DNA of 64,000 bases, from assembly GCA_024752435.1 (NCBI GenBank), contig CP103022.1:930001-994000 (forward strand), in the 5' to 3' direction. Shown here piece after piece: positions 13,102-24,931 of this stretch. Each line of letters begins with the position of its first letter. Positions within the stretch are counted from its first letter, which is position 1. The position numbers and the translations under genes were made by a program. The DNA comes from Allantophomopsis cytisporea (Eukaryota; Ascomycota; Leotiomycetes; Phacidiales; Phacidiaceae). The notes beneath the pieces were generated by a model that saw only the letters and a program-made list of their open reading frames with translations, was not told where the DNA came from and made no database searches.

Positions 13102-16100
13102 TCAATATCCCCCACCGAACCCTTTGATCTTCCTCAACCACCCCCCAGTACTGGGAGCCCGACTACCAGGCCGACTATCATCAAGTCTACTCCTTCGTCT
13201 CCTTCCCTCACCACTGCCTTCAGAGGACTTAACCTCCCGTCCACTCTCCCTCCTACTCTCACGCCTCCTCCTACCCCCATCGTCACCTTCCTCCTCCCTC
13301 CGTCGTCTTCTCCGCTCTCTTCGTTCCTCTCTTTCCCTCTCTTCATCAACCTCCTCCCCATTCTCTTTATTCGTAAGGTCATTACCCACCTCCTCGTCAG
13401 GTGGCGGCCCCGCATCCGAATGCTCTTTGACCCAACTATCCGTCCCCTCAAGCGGCCAGCCACGTTCCTTGCGAGACGTCTTTCCCTCCTCCGCAGCACT
13501 GAATGGCTCCGGCTCAGGCACAGGTGCCTGGCTACTATTCCGCGGGTCGAAATAGTTATCCACTGGTGCTGTCTTACGTCTTGAACTCATTCTGCGTTCT
13601 TCACGTCTAAGCTGCCTCTCCTCTTCCTCGGTCGGCACAGCGTCAATTTGACTTTTTCTCCTTCTTGATCGCTCTCCTCTCTCAACATCACCTCGATCAT
13701 CTCCAACACCAAGCTCACGTTCGCGCCTGGCTTTCCGCCTCTCTGCCCTCGCAGCCTCTTTATTTTCCATAAAGAGCCTCTCTTCCTCCTCCCTCGCCTT
13801 CTGATCTCTACGCTCACGCCGTTGTATTTCCCTCTCCTCAATTTTCCTTGCCTTGGCCGCCTCGAGTGCCTTTCTCTTTCTCTCTGTGTGCGCTTGCTGC
13901 GCAGCCCTGCGCTCGTCCTCGGCAGCTTTCTCGGCAGCCTCTTTCTCCGCTCTACGTGCCCGTCTCGCAGCGCGACGCGCTTCCTGGTCTTCCTCTGCTG
14001 CGCCACCTGACATCGTCATATCGCCGTCCGCACCATCATTCTCAACTGCTCTAGATCTGCGCACCCTGCGTTCTTCTCTCCGTAGCGCACGGGATTCATC
14101 GTCCGTCATGGTACGGGATCTCTTGACAGACGTTTCTGGCTTTGATTTCGACGAAAGGAAGCCGCCGAACATGCCGCCCAGGCCGGACTTCTTGGCAGAT
14201 GACGAGGAACGCTTTATTCCGGGGGACTCAGAAGGACCGTTGGCATCCACCATCACTATGTCATCGTCGGGCTTGGACTGTTGCTTGGGGTTAGCCTTGA
14301 CTCTTGTGGCAAACGACACGTGATTTGATGGTCTTTGTGGAGTAGTGGGACTCGGTGGCATAGGAACTTCGGGTGGGACAGCCGTGTTATGGATTGGGGA
14401 TCTAGGTTGGTGATCGTAAAGTACCTTTGGTTTACTCTTGTGCCTACGGCCAGAATCCGGCTTCTCTTCGTCTTCTCCCTCGACCATGACTAGGTCATCG
14501 TCATCAAGATCTGCAAATTTATTAGCCTTCAACTGTGAGTATTGATTATGAGTTCCACTACCTGGCGATTTCTCCTTTCTTCGTTCGGATTTCGTCCTCA
14601 TAGGTTTCGTCGGAGTGATACCGAGCATCTTAGCAGCCTTGGAGGGCATTTCTGGTGGTTCCATCGTACTATCAAGCACATCAAAGTCACTAGCGACTGA
14701 GTGTCTCCTTGAAGTTGTTTTACTAGTACTTGGGCGTTTCTCCCTAGTAGACCTAGATCTCGAGACAGGAGGCGAGGAAGCGCCAAAGATTCCAGAAACA
14801 CCTTTGCTTTTCGAAGATTTTTCGACTTTGTCTGACACGGAATCCTTGAGTGATGGTTTCTCCTTCTCCGGAGACCGTCGGGATGACTTGGAACGCTTCA
14901 TTTCGGGTGCCTCTTCTCGAGGCTTCTTCTCTTGATCACGAGATGATCTTTTATCGTCTTTCCGTGGCGTTGCAGCGTTCCAAGTCCCCCAAGAAGAACC
15001 CGTACGAGCAACACGTGCACGTTCTTTCTTCACAGATGTGGTATCTGCCATTGTAGTGACAACTTCAACTGGAGCAACTGGCGGAGGTGGTGGTTGTGAA
15101 TCAGTGACAGGTGGAGGTGGCGGTGGCGGTGGTGGTGGCGGAGGTTGTGGATCATCCATCTTTGGAGAGCTTTTATCAGACTTTTTGCTCTTCTTACTCG
15201 ATTTCTCCTTCTTCTCAGGACCAAGATCAATTATTTCAACGATCTCGTCGTCAGCGCCATCAGTTGGAAAGCTACCAGGTACAACTTGTTCCTCTTCCGT
15301 CTTCCTCGGCTCGGGCACACTCTCCTCTATAACCTTAGTTTTATCCTTTTTCTTGTCTTTGTCCTTACCACTCTTCGCTTTCTCTTCTTTTGGCAGAGTA
15401 GGCTCTGGTAGTGAGGGAGGAGGGGGGGGAGGAGGTGGGGAAGTATCTGCAGGATCTGTTTTTTCGAATGCTTTAAGTCTATCAGCAATCTTGCCTCCAA
15501 CAGCTTTCTTCGTCAGCACGGAGCTTTTTGGAGATGATTTGCCATCTTTGTCTTTGCCAGAAGCTTCCGAAGATTTTGCTTTGTCAGCATCTGCTGTGTA
15601 ACATTAGCTGACTGTAATCTTAAAATGAATATCATGTGATATTTCACCTTTGCTAGAACTCTTGACGCCCCAGAAGCCGAATGCTGCTGGCTTCACTTCT
15701 GCAAGAATTTCATCGGCTTGTTCTTCCGTAATCAAGAGATCGTCAAGGTCTTTAGGATTATCGGCCTCCTTTTCCTTCTCCTTGTCTTTACTCTTACTCA
15801 GTTTCTTGCTCTTCTCAAGCGTACTCGATTTCGATCCTTTCTTGGACTTTTTGGGGCCTTCATCGATAATCTCGACAATCTCGTTATCCCTAGCTTCTTG
15901 TTCCTCAGCTTCTTTCTTGGCCAACTCTGCGGCCTCGATTGCAGCTTTCTCTTCAGCTTCTTTCGCTATTAATTTCTCTGCCTCTTTCGCTGCCTTTTCT
16001 GCCTCCTCGGCTGCCTTCTCTGCCTTCTCTACCTCTTCGGCTGCCTTTTCTGCCTCCTTGACTGCCTTCTCTTCAGCCTCTTTAGCTTCTCGTTCCGCCT

Positions 16101-18948
16101 TCTTCTGCTGACTCTTCGTAAGCTTCCGCGCCGGCACGGAAGCCTTCTGAGCGGCAGCAGCAGCAGCAGCAGCAGCCTCCTCCTCCCTTAATTTCGCCGC
16201 AGCCGCCTCCTCCTCCTCCTTCATCTTAGCCTCAGCAGCGATCCGTTCGGCTTCAAGAGCAGCGCTTTCCTCCGCCTCACGTGCAGCCCGCTCTTCAGCT
16301 TCTTTCGCCTCAGCCGCAGCCTCCTCCTCAGCCCTCTTCGCTTCAGCAGCGGCTTTCTCTTCGTCCTCGGCCTTCTTCTTAGCTTGGGCAGCTTCATCAT
16401 CAGCCTTCTTCTTCGCCTTCGCAGCCTCCTCATCCGCCTTCTTCTGCTCGCGTCTCGTCAACTTCTTCGGCGGAGGAGTTGGCTCGCGCACAAACTCAAC
16501 GATCGGATCGTCCACTTCAGATTCTGACTCCGGATCTGGCGTCAAACCCATGGGCGGCGGGGAGGGCGCTGGGGGGAGGATACTCTCGGTGACGCTCTTC
16601 TTACCTTTCTTGTCCTTTCTCTTACTCGTGGCCCACGCACCCCAGCCATCATCATCGGCCTGCTTCTCTTCGACGATCTTGATTTTGACCGTGGGTTCTG
16701 GAATGGTTTCCTCAACGGTATCGGACTTTGCGGTGTTGCTTTCAAGCAGAGAAGCCTCAAGTGCAGCCTTCGCTGCTGCCTTTTCGGCTTTCTCTCTTTC
16801 CTTCTGCAGCTTCTTTCGTTGCTTGGGAGTGATAGCGAAGCCGAATTCATCTTCCATGGGTATGGGTGCTACAAGAGCTGGAGGTGGTGGAGGGGGTGTA
16901 GAGTCATTGGGCTCAAGATCAATCAAATCCTTTGATTTATTCTTCTTGTTTTTCTTCTGCCCCCAGTCCATCCAGTCATCATTCTCTGCCGGCTCAATGA
17001 CTTTCGCGTTATATTCTGGTTCTGTAGTGGAATCCTTGGAGTTGGGCTCTTCTTTTTTCTTCTTGTCTTTCTTGGTGCCCCACCCGCCCCAGGTAATCTC
17101 CTCTACTGTTTGTATATCAGGCACGGCCTCTGGTACGGGTTCTGGCTTGACCTCCTCGATTCCATTCTTACCCTTTTTCTTGTCCTTCTTGTTACCCCAG
17201 GAACTCCAGCCAAAGTCATCAGTAGGTGGTGGGTCTGGAACGGCAACAGGGGCCGGCTCTGCTTCCTTTCTGGTCTCTTCACCTCCGCTCTTGTCCTTCT
17301 TTTTGTTCTTCTTTGAACTGGCAAATCCCCAGATATCGTCATCAACAGTAGACGTTTCAGGCACAGGATCTGGCTCTTTCACTGGCTCTGGCCTCACCTC
17401 TTCAGCTCCACCTTTCTTCTTTCTCTTGTCTTTCTTACCCCAAGAAGTAGCCCAGATGTCGTCATCCTCTTTTGCGGGTTGGTCAGTAGCAAGATCCGGA
17501 GAAGTCTCATTTTGATCTTCCTGCTGATCCTGGTTCTGGTCTTGATCCTCATTTGCAGTGGCTTGAGCAGCGGCCTCGGCAGCAGCGGCAGCAGCTTCTG
17601 CGGCTTCTTTGGCCTTCTTTTTTTCTAATTTGCGCCTTTCTTTCTTATTCATAGCAAATCCGAAGTCAAACCCGCTATCGTCTTTCGATTCTGCCAGCGG
17701 ATCCACATCTTCTTGCTTATCTTGATCTTCATCAAGAGCACTGAAAGAGAAAGTAGTTTTCGTATTACCTGTGCTCCAAGGATTACCAGGTTCAGAGACC
17801 TCTTTGGTGTCCTTAGTGGTAGCAGAAGTATCTGTAGTGGCAGAAAAGTCCCAGGCTTTGCCAGTTCCCCAACCATTTGTAAACCCACCGAAGGTCCCAG
17901 TCATTTTCGTATCATTGGTGCCTCCGAAATTCAAGTCTAGTGAGGGGCCGGTGTCATCCAATTTGATATTTTCGAAAGCGTCGAATTTATTTGTGGTCGA
18001 TTCGGGTTCTAGCTCAGGGTAATTTTTGCCCTTCTTACCTTTCTTCTTCGATTTCGTAGGCTCAAATCCCCACTCATCATCTGGATTGGCTTCTCCAGCT
18101 TCTCGGTGATCACCATCATCTTCGTCCTTCTCGTCCTTGTTCTTGTCTGCACCTCCGGTATCTCCATTATGACTGCCTTCCTTCTTTCCACCTTCTTCTT
18201 CACCGTCGTTCTTCTTATCCTCGTCATCATCATCATGCCATCTGTTCTTGGCAGCTTGCTTAGCCGCCTGTTTGGCCTTCTTGTTTTTCCCGGCATTCTC
18301 GCGAAAACCACTTTGGCTACTAAAATCGATGGGGTGAGATGTCGAAGGGTCTTCGAAAATTGATTCGTCACGTTGTTCATGGGAGGTATCAGGATAAACT
18401 GTAGGTATTCCAATCGAAGTACTGTAAGGTTTTTGAGTTGCTAGACTGTCTGTAGCCGTCAAGTCTAGGGGACCATTAGGAACTGTATTGTCCAATTGTA
18501 CTGGATCCGTATGCGAATTTCGAGTGCTGTTCAGAAGTTCCAAAGTCCGTCGCTGGGAATTCGTGTATAATGTTCTTGCATGAAGCTATTCATAAAGTTA
18601 ATCAAAATATGCTACGAAAGCAACTCGGACCAAGACTCAGACAGATCGCTCCACCAAATGTCTTGAATACAGACGCACGGTTGGTTGAGCTCCGCAGACA
18701 GTATGATCGCCAACCATCGACCGACGACAGCACAATAGGACATAATGATGATAGATTCATACCAGATGTGCGCGAGAGGCCTTGTCCTGTCGCAAGGCTA
18801 CCCAAGTCCTCGAAATGTCCCTCAGCCTTATATTTGTGTCGTGATCAACCCAGCCAATCATCGAGGGCATGATCGCTGGCCGTCGTCCATGGCCACATGC
18901 GTGCCTTGACGAGCTCGCGCATGGCGTCCTGATGTCGACTTCGGCCAT
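13102..18948 (-). CDS. Giant low-complexity protein with WG-basic modules, coiled coils and SIM-like motifs
   Basis: Proposed exons are 18948-18763, 18552-15648 and 15593-13102, giving about 1,860 aa. All junctions are GT-AG and in frame. The start at 18948 has a strong fungal context (CACAATGGC); an in-frame ATG at 18870 would give about 1,834 aa. The N-terminus (VDHDTNIRLRDISRTW, then RRTLELLNS) is the only segment that looks globular. About ten modules follow in which an acidic stretch leads into W-G-x-W, WGF or FGF and then a Lys-rich block, e.g. DDFGWSSWGNKKDKKKGK. A long Ala/Lys/Glu coiled coil (about 15,890-16,480) precedes polyproline runs (about 15,112-15,147 and 15,419-15,440), Ser/Arg-rich sequence and an Arg/Glu helix (about 13,300-14,050), ending WLRKIKGFGGGY. 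Five IVEIID- or IVMVD-like motifs resemble SUMO-interaction motifs. I recognise no enzyme domain. Composition suggests a nuclear or cytoplasmic scaffold; the function is unknown. Confidence 0.72.
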
Positions 18949-20014
18949 TGTGAAATTGAAATTTGCAGGTGTCAATTCCGTAGGCGGATATCAGCCGCAT
19001 CGAAACTGTATGTATTGTGAGAGTACGTATTCGAGCAGCTGCGGAATGAATATTGCGGGGGCTGGGGAGAAGTCCGTCATGTGCTGGATTTTCTATGCGC
19101 GTCAGGTAGGCTAGATTGCAGAAAGGTGTAATACGAAAATTTGTAGATTTCGATGTAGATATGCGTGGATGACGGGCAGTAGATAGGAAATGGATTCACA
19201 AATGATTTGACTGCTTGATATGCATTTGTAGGGGAGGGTAAGTGAGGACTTGGCTTTTGACTTTGCGCATCTGGCATTTGGGGTCACACGCAGATTCACA
19301 GATTCTTTCCGCCGGTGACTGAGATGATGGATCACTGCAGGATGAATGACCCTATTGGGAAGCTGCACCAATTAGAAGAGCAGTCTGTTGTGACTTCAGA
19401 CTGGGGCATGGGTGTTGACGAGCATGACAAGGTGTAGGAGAATGAGTGTGATGAGTGGGTGTCAGGGTGTCAGGGTGTAAGGGTTTGTATCAGTTGGTTC
19501 ATCGTAACATTCATCATGATGCTGGGCAATGTTCCATGCGAGACTGCCAATAGTAACGACGTAAATGCTGGTGTAAGAATGAGAATAAATGAGAATCATT
19601 GAGAACAAATGACGGAAAATACGAATCATCTATAAAGCAAGGGATGGACGGGGAAAGCATGCAGTCTCTATGAGTCTCAATCACCCCATCATCCTCGTGC
19701 GCCTATATGGAAAAAGTCAACATTTTCCACTGCTTTTCATTGTAGAGCCGATAGTTCTCGACCTTACTGTAAGCATCAATACATACCGACGTAACGATGC
19801 CCTTGATGCAGCATACAGACGATACACTGGATGTGTATATATGTATGGCGTCAGTCGTACACCACACAAGGCGCAGAGCAAAGTATCCTGGATACCTTGG
19901 GCAACTTAGATTCGGCACTAGAAGGATGTTCATTCGAAGTCGAAGTCTGAATCTTACGAACTTTGAAAGAGAAAAGCGATGTCAAATCCATGTGACGGAC
20001 ATTAGGTGAGTAAG

Positions 20015-20130
20015 GTATGTGAGTATGTGAGTATGTGAGTATGTGAGTATGTGAGTATGTGAGTATGTGAGTATGTGAGTATGTGAGTATGTGAGTATGT
20101 GAGTATGTGAGTATGTGAGTATGAGTATGT
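20015..20130. repeat. Minisatellite, 8-bp unit GTATGTGA, about 13 copies
   Basis: The unit GTATGTGA is repeated head to tail about 13 times without visible interruption, with a degenerate copy at the right end. Read on the minus strand it gives an artefactual YSHTHILT-type repeat peptide, which I do not take as a gene. Confidence 0.95.
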
Positions 20131-20449
20131 ACGCAGTAGGGTCCGTCAAATAGCTACGGCTGCGCTGCAAATCCTCCCGCTGCGAGTGACAGAGAAGTCC
20201 ATCCAATCTACCAGCCAGCCAAAGGGAAGCAAAGAAAAGCGCTGCACAACGCCATAACCATAATCCCAGCCAGCCCCCCCTCACCGCAGTTTATATACAT
20301 CCCAAACGGAGCACACACGATATATAGTTCAGGTATTTTTCTTATCCATTCATGCTAAGCTACCTTACCTTACCTGAGGACTCAGACGCTACGACGTTGC
20401 TTTAATGCGAAATAACGTGTGCATGCCCATCACTAACTACCATACCAGT

Positions 20450-20487
20450 TCAGTCGATCCAGTCAGTCCAGTCAGTCCAGTCAGTCA
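20450..20487. repeat. Tandem repeat, 9-bp unit CAGTCAGTC, about 4 copies
   Basis: CAGTCGATC followed by CAGTCAGTC copies in direct succession; nothing coding overlaps it. Confidence 0.8.
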
Positions 20488-21814
20488 AGAATCAACAAAG
20501 ACTTGATCCCATGTCCCACCCTGCGCATGAGGATGAGATGCCGCAAGGCCATGTGATTCGCCATGTTGCGACGGTGTGCTGCCCTTCAACCCTCCAATAC
20601 ACCCAGGCATGCCAGGTCCCGACGTTGTTATCCATGGCAGATGATAACAATATTCATACACAGTAGGTACAAGACTCCATCCTTACAAGGACAACATTCC
20701 GTTTATGCGACGTTTGCCCCGTCCTATTGTGCGCTTACTGCAGACCTCCTCATGGAAACCAACGAAAAGTGCAAGGTCGACAACATCTAGCGATGCGATA
20801 CGAGCACGTTGAATGCTGCTCATCTCGCGCATCTCCTTTGTCTTGCTCCGACATGAATATCAATGCCCTTAAAACTCGGCTTCGAAGGCTCTTAGACCAC
20901 TGATAGGGCAGGAGATAGGGCAACACTATCGCTGGATGGTGTAGTCAGGGGACTTTGAGAGGCGAATATCCATAGATCAGTACAATCAGTTGTGATGATC
21001 AGCCACTTCACTTCTTCGAGAGCCATGGCTTCGTCAGTAGTCACTTTCCTGACGGTGTGCCGAGGCCTTGAACGGGTGTAGCCGCACCATTACCTGACAG
21101 CGTTAGTATCTCGCGCACAATTGATGTCGTTCATACTCACCTACGAACGTTGTCTTCCATCTGCGCAGAGAATCGTGATAAATAAGTCAGGCGTTTGGAT
21201 GCTTGAGAATCACTGGCTTTTTAAAGGTCAGTTGAGCTCCGGTGTGAATAGAACGCTGACACAGACAAGCCCGCTTGCATGGGATCTTCAGATATAAACT
21301 ACTAAAATGAGCAAATTCACTGAAACAAGACCTTTGATTTCTCTCAATCGGACAAGTATAGCTGGCTAACAATATTCTATCTTGAATTCTAATGATGCCA
21401 CATTAGATTCCTCTCTTTACTCGGCTTTGTAATGAATCTAGAGAGCTTGCCTTGACGTCTATTACTACGTCACGCAAGCAATAGACGAACTGTCAATACC
21501 ATATTATATTAAACACATGTACTTGTACAAAAAAGTCTAAACTTCACCCCTATATTGTGAGTGGAGTCCAGCTCTGAGGAATGGCCAACAGATCTCACAA
21601 TGTGATACAAAATCCACTTGAGGCTGAATCAAAAGCAGTTGGCTTTCTCGACTGTCGAAGATGAAGAAGTCAAGTGCTGAGTGAAAAGAAGAACAGAGAT
21701 TGATATAAGCCTGTCTTTCGTATCTTTCATTACAAATCGTCTTCCTTTTTCCTTCACACTCACTGCATCTCCAGTCAACTCCCCTGCCTCGTTCTCCAGT
21801 CATTCCCATCCACA

Positions 21815-22056
21815 ATGTCGTTCACAATCACCCTCAAACCGAGATCTTCTAGCCTAAACTGTCACCAGATACATATAAAGCCGTTGCAGCTCCACTCCTA
21901 AATTTCAAAAACGCAGCTGTAACAATCAAAATACACAGCGAAGAGCTTCGCCACCTACAACGGCACCAGGAGCGTGCAGCCCATCCAACGGCCACAAATC
22001 CGACAGTCACGTTCAATCCGCAATTCGCAATTCAGTCATGCGGGGAAAGACCGTGA
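21815..22056 (+). pseudogene. Possible decayed or frameshifted small ORF
   Basis: An ATG in good context (CACAATGTCG) at 21815 opens a frame beginning MSFTITLKPRSSSLN. It runs to a stop near 21,900, but an overlapping frame (from about 21,865 to 22,056) continues as a more protein-like sequence (PDTYKAVAAPLLNFKN, AAVTIKIHSEELRHLQ, TVTFNPQFAIQSCG). A single frame change around 21,860-21,866 would join them into about 80 codons. I do not recognise a family. It could equally be chance coding-like sequence downstream of the DUF7924 gene, which ends at 22,140 on the other strand. Confidence 0.22.
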
Positions 22057-22139
22057 CTCCTGTAACATCGCTACCCCTCGCGAATACTAATCGATAACGC
22101 CTCGACTTTGGCCTCTTCGGCACCACTCTCGGACTTTAT

Positions 22140-23878
22140 CTAGCGCTTCGCCTTACGATTGTGGCCCCTGCCACTTGGGGAAGCATCAGATGGTGGAGGG
22201 CGGGATTTCGCAGCCTGAGATGTTCCTTTCCTGACCTCTTCAAGGAGATGGTCCAATGCATTCCGGATCCCTTTCAAGCGCTCGTCTTTCCCCCACTCGA
22301 TGATATTCTGAACGTACTTGCAAAACTCCAAGTAATGTTCAGGATCCTGAAGCAAAAAGCTCTTGAACTTTTGCATACAGTATTTGAGGTCATCATGCTT
22401 CCAAGATATGTAGAGTCGCGCTTCCGTACCACTCATGGCAATGCTGAATGCGGTACTGTCAACATACTGGATCTTGTTGCTATTGCACTTTCTTAGCCTG
22501 TGGTTAAGGCTTTCAGCAATATTGACGCAGGATGCAGATCCACCAAGGCATTGATTCGTCGCTATCCACAGACTCCCGGCTCCACAAGGACCATCGGCCT
22601 TGATTTCAATCGCAAAAAAAGGATAAGCTATGCCCATACTGTTGGCAATCGGCTCATGTCCCATAGAATGAAGCATGGTTCGTTGCCCCTCCGTAAATGC
22701 TTCAAGGCAATTATATCCATAAAGCAAATCGGGCGCAGGTGTGCTGACTCGGAGGATAGATCCAGTATCTGGAACAGTACGTTTGGCCATCTGAAGACCA
22801 TCGCTGCGTCGTAAAGTGCCTGCCGAAGGAGAGAACACATGGGTGTCGAAAAACTTTCTTACACTAGATTCCGGACCACCAAGCTCAAGGTCTTCTAAAT
22901 CTGTGTTTCGACACGCGTGGTCTGCCCATGAGCCAGGATAGTCACGGTTCCTTCCTACATGACCAATTAGGCCGACGAGGTGTTCAGGTAATGGCTCCTT
23001 GTACTGAGAGCGTAGGTAAATCTTGTTCACATCCAAATTTTTCTCCCGATAGAGAGAGTCCTCAACCAGTCTTACCGTTGATCGAACTGAACGATTAGCA
23101 GAGCTAGCGGGATCAGATGGCTCGAAAGATCGGGCGATCGAACGAGATCCCGCCGAAGATATTGAGTATGGAGCAGCAAACCTAGCGGTAATCCGTTTGT
23201 CATGCATATTCGACACCGATTTTGTAAGCCTCCTAGAGACAGGGTCGCTATCTGCGTGACCAAGAAGACTATCCGACCGACAGTGTCTTTCTCGGTGGGA
23301 TTCCGACCCAGAAGTCGACTCCACCCACTGAGTAACAGACCTAGCAACAGACTCAGGGTTGAATCTTTTTGGAGCAGGCCTCGAAGATGGCTGGTCGACA
23401 AAGTCTCCAAGGAACAAGGCGAATGGCCGCTTTAGAAAGAGAGGCTTTGGCTGTTGTATAGACTGTACGACATCCTCCATCAGCCTCGACTTGTATGAGG
23501 GAAAGTTGCTATACCTTGACCACTCGCTCTAACCTCTCGTCCTCGATATTCTCTTTTAGACTTGTCCGCATCAAGCGGGCCTTCTTTGCAGGCAGCGGAA
23601 TAGCCTTCAACTCAGCGTTGGCATGCTTCTTCCTGGATGACACGGGCGGCTTGGTCGAAGCAAGATCTTCGCTATCGACAGATTGCTGAGTACGGCACGA
23701 AGGTCCTTTCACGAAGCGTCAGCAAATCTTGTTGCTCTCCTTACAAGCATCTCGAGACCGTTTGCTTACCAGCAGTACCACCTACAATAGTATTCGGCAG
23801 CGTTTCCCGAGAGGCGTTGGACCTGGATAGCTTTTCATGAGAACTTTCAGCACGCCTTTTCGCACTTCGTGTTATCAT
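22140..23878 (-). CDS. DUF7924-type fungal protein with PD-(D/E)xK-like core
   Basis: Exons 23878-23770, 23705-23515 and 23462-22140 encode 540 aa; both introns (64 and 52 nt) are GT-AG and restore one frame. The N-terminal 100 residues are basic and Ser-rich (MITRSAKRRAE, SSRKKHANAELKAIPLPAKKARL), which looks like a disordered, nuclear-targeting head. The C-terminal domain (about 295-515) matches the pattern of the large fungal DUF7924 group: APDLLYGY (Asp-345), then YPFFAIEIKADG (Glu-386, Lys-388), then Q in ATNQCLGG, then an alternating strand ARLYISWKH and a closing helical part. The D...E-x-K...Q order resembles the PD-(D/E)xK nuclease core, but activity is unproven and this link is inference. 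The tail is basic (GRGHNRKAKR). Copies of this family are numerous in some ascomycetes and vary between strains. Confidence 0.78.
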
Positions 23879-24931
23879 AGTGGGTGGGAGGTCGGTATTT
23901 CTATCAGCGCCCAAGTTGAGAGATTCTTAGTCGTGTAGGAGTTGAGGTTGATAGCAGTTCTTCGGCAAGGTGCATATTCTAATACTTAAGATTGTTGCAC
24001 TATAGTTGGTGCGTCGCTCCCAGTCGCCGCAGTAAACGGTACTTGGCGTTCTGCTCTGTAATTGATACCAATGATGCCTTGAGAGTGTCGCTCTGTATCT
24101 GAAGCCTTTTATCAAAGTGGAGTGTCAAAGTGTAATTCATAACAGAAGCCGGTGTGTCGCTGTCGGTACACTGGATTCATCACACAAAGACTCACTGCCA
24201 GCTTGACAAGCTACTAAAGGTATTCATCACACAAAGAAAGTCTCAACATCCTCTTAACTCGCTACTTTACAAAGATATGGGATACGGAGTATTAGGTATC
24301 TCCTTTGTTCTCAAAAGAAATCCCTACAAACCAATTTCCGTTTGTAGATGATATAGAAAAGTAGACTTCAAACCGCACTCGGCCCCTATTTATATAGCTT
24401 TACATCTTGTTTATGCGCCGCACATCAGATACAGTTCTCGAGCGAGTCCCACACCAAAAGGGAAAACGATGCCATCCAAAACAATATTTATTCATTGTAA
24501 TCTTTCCCTGACAGATGAACTAAACCACTAACATCAGTCCAAAACCCGAAGCATGAAAGTCCAAAGTTGCAATATGGATTTATATCCTTTATAAAAGCAT
24601 CAACACATCAAACAGAGTAAGACAAAAGCCGAAAAATGAATAAAAGATATTGGCAGTCGCAAAATGTGGTATCTAAGTACTCCGATCATCCAGCCCAAAG
24701 TAGGTCTATGAAGATAAGAAACAGAACAGAAAGAGAGAGACATAAAAAAAAACTATAAATAAAATTAAAACATAGATCAATCATGAACGTCCGCCCACCC
24801 CAAATGTTACCTACTTCTTCATCAAATCCATCACACCCAACCGAGCCTCCTTTTCAAACCTGATAATACCACCCCATGAAGCCCCACCATTCCGATGCCC
24901 GCTCCCCGCGCTAGATATTCCCTTATGGATA
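23879..24931. other. Intergenic region, no gene seen
   Basis: About 1.05 kb lies between the DUF7924 start and the CRZ1 stop, both on the minus strand. An A/T-rich part at about 24,360-24,790 probably contains the 3' UTR of CRZ1. I see no repeats or RNA genes. Confidence 0.5.

Larger units (their letters stand above)
18949..22139. other. Intergenic region with minisatellites
   Basis: About 3.2 kb lies between the start of the WG-module gene and the end of the DUF7924 gene. It holds a 9-bp GTGTCAGGG-type repeat near 19,458-19,484, the 8-bp minisatellite at 20,015-20,130 and a CAGTCAGTC repeat at 20,450-20,487. A possible decayed ORF at 21,815-22,056 is listed separately. No other gene is supported. 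Confidence 0.5.

Noticed and set aside
16550..17515. 321-codon Ser/Phe/Leu-rich frame on the plus strand
   Set aside because: It is the antisense of the Lys/Glu/Ala-rich WG-module gene; its composition mirrors the repeats of that gene.
19982..20284. Minus-strand frame encoding a YSHTHILT repeat peptide
   Set aside because: It is only the translation of the GTATGTGA minisatellite.
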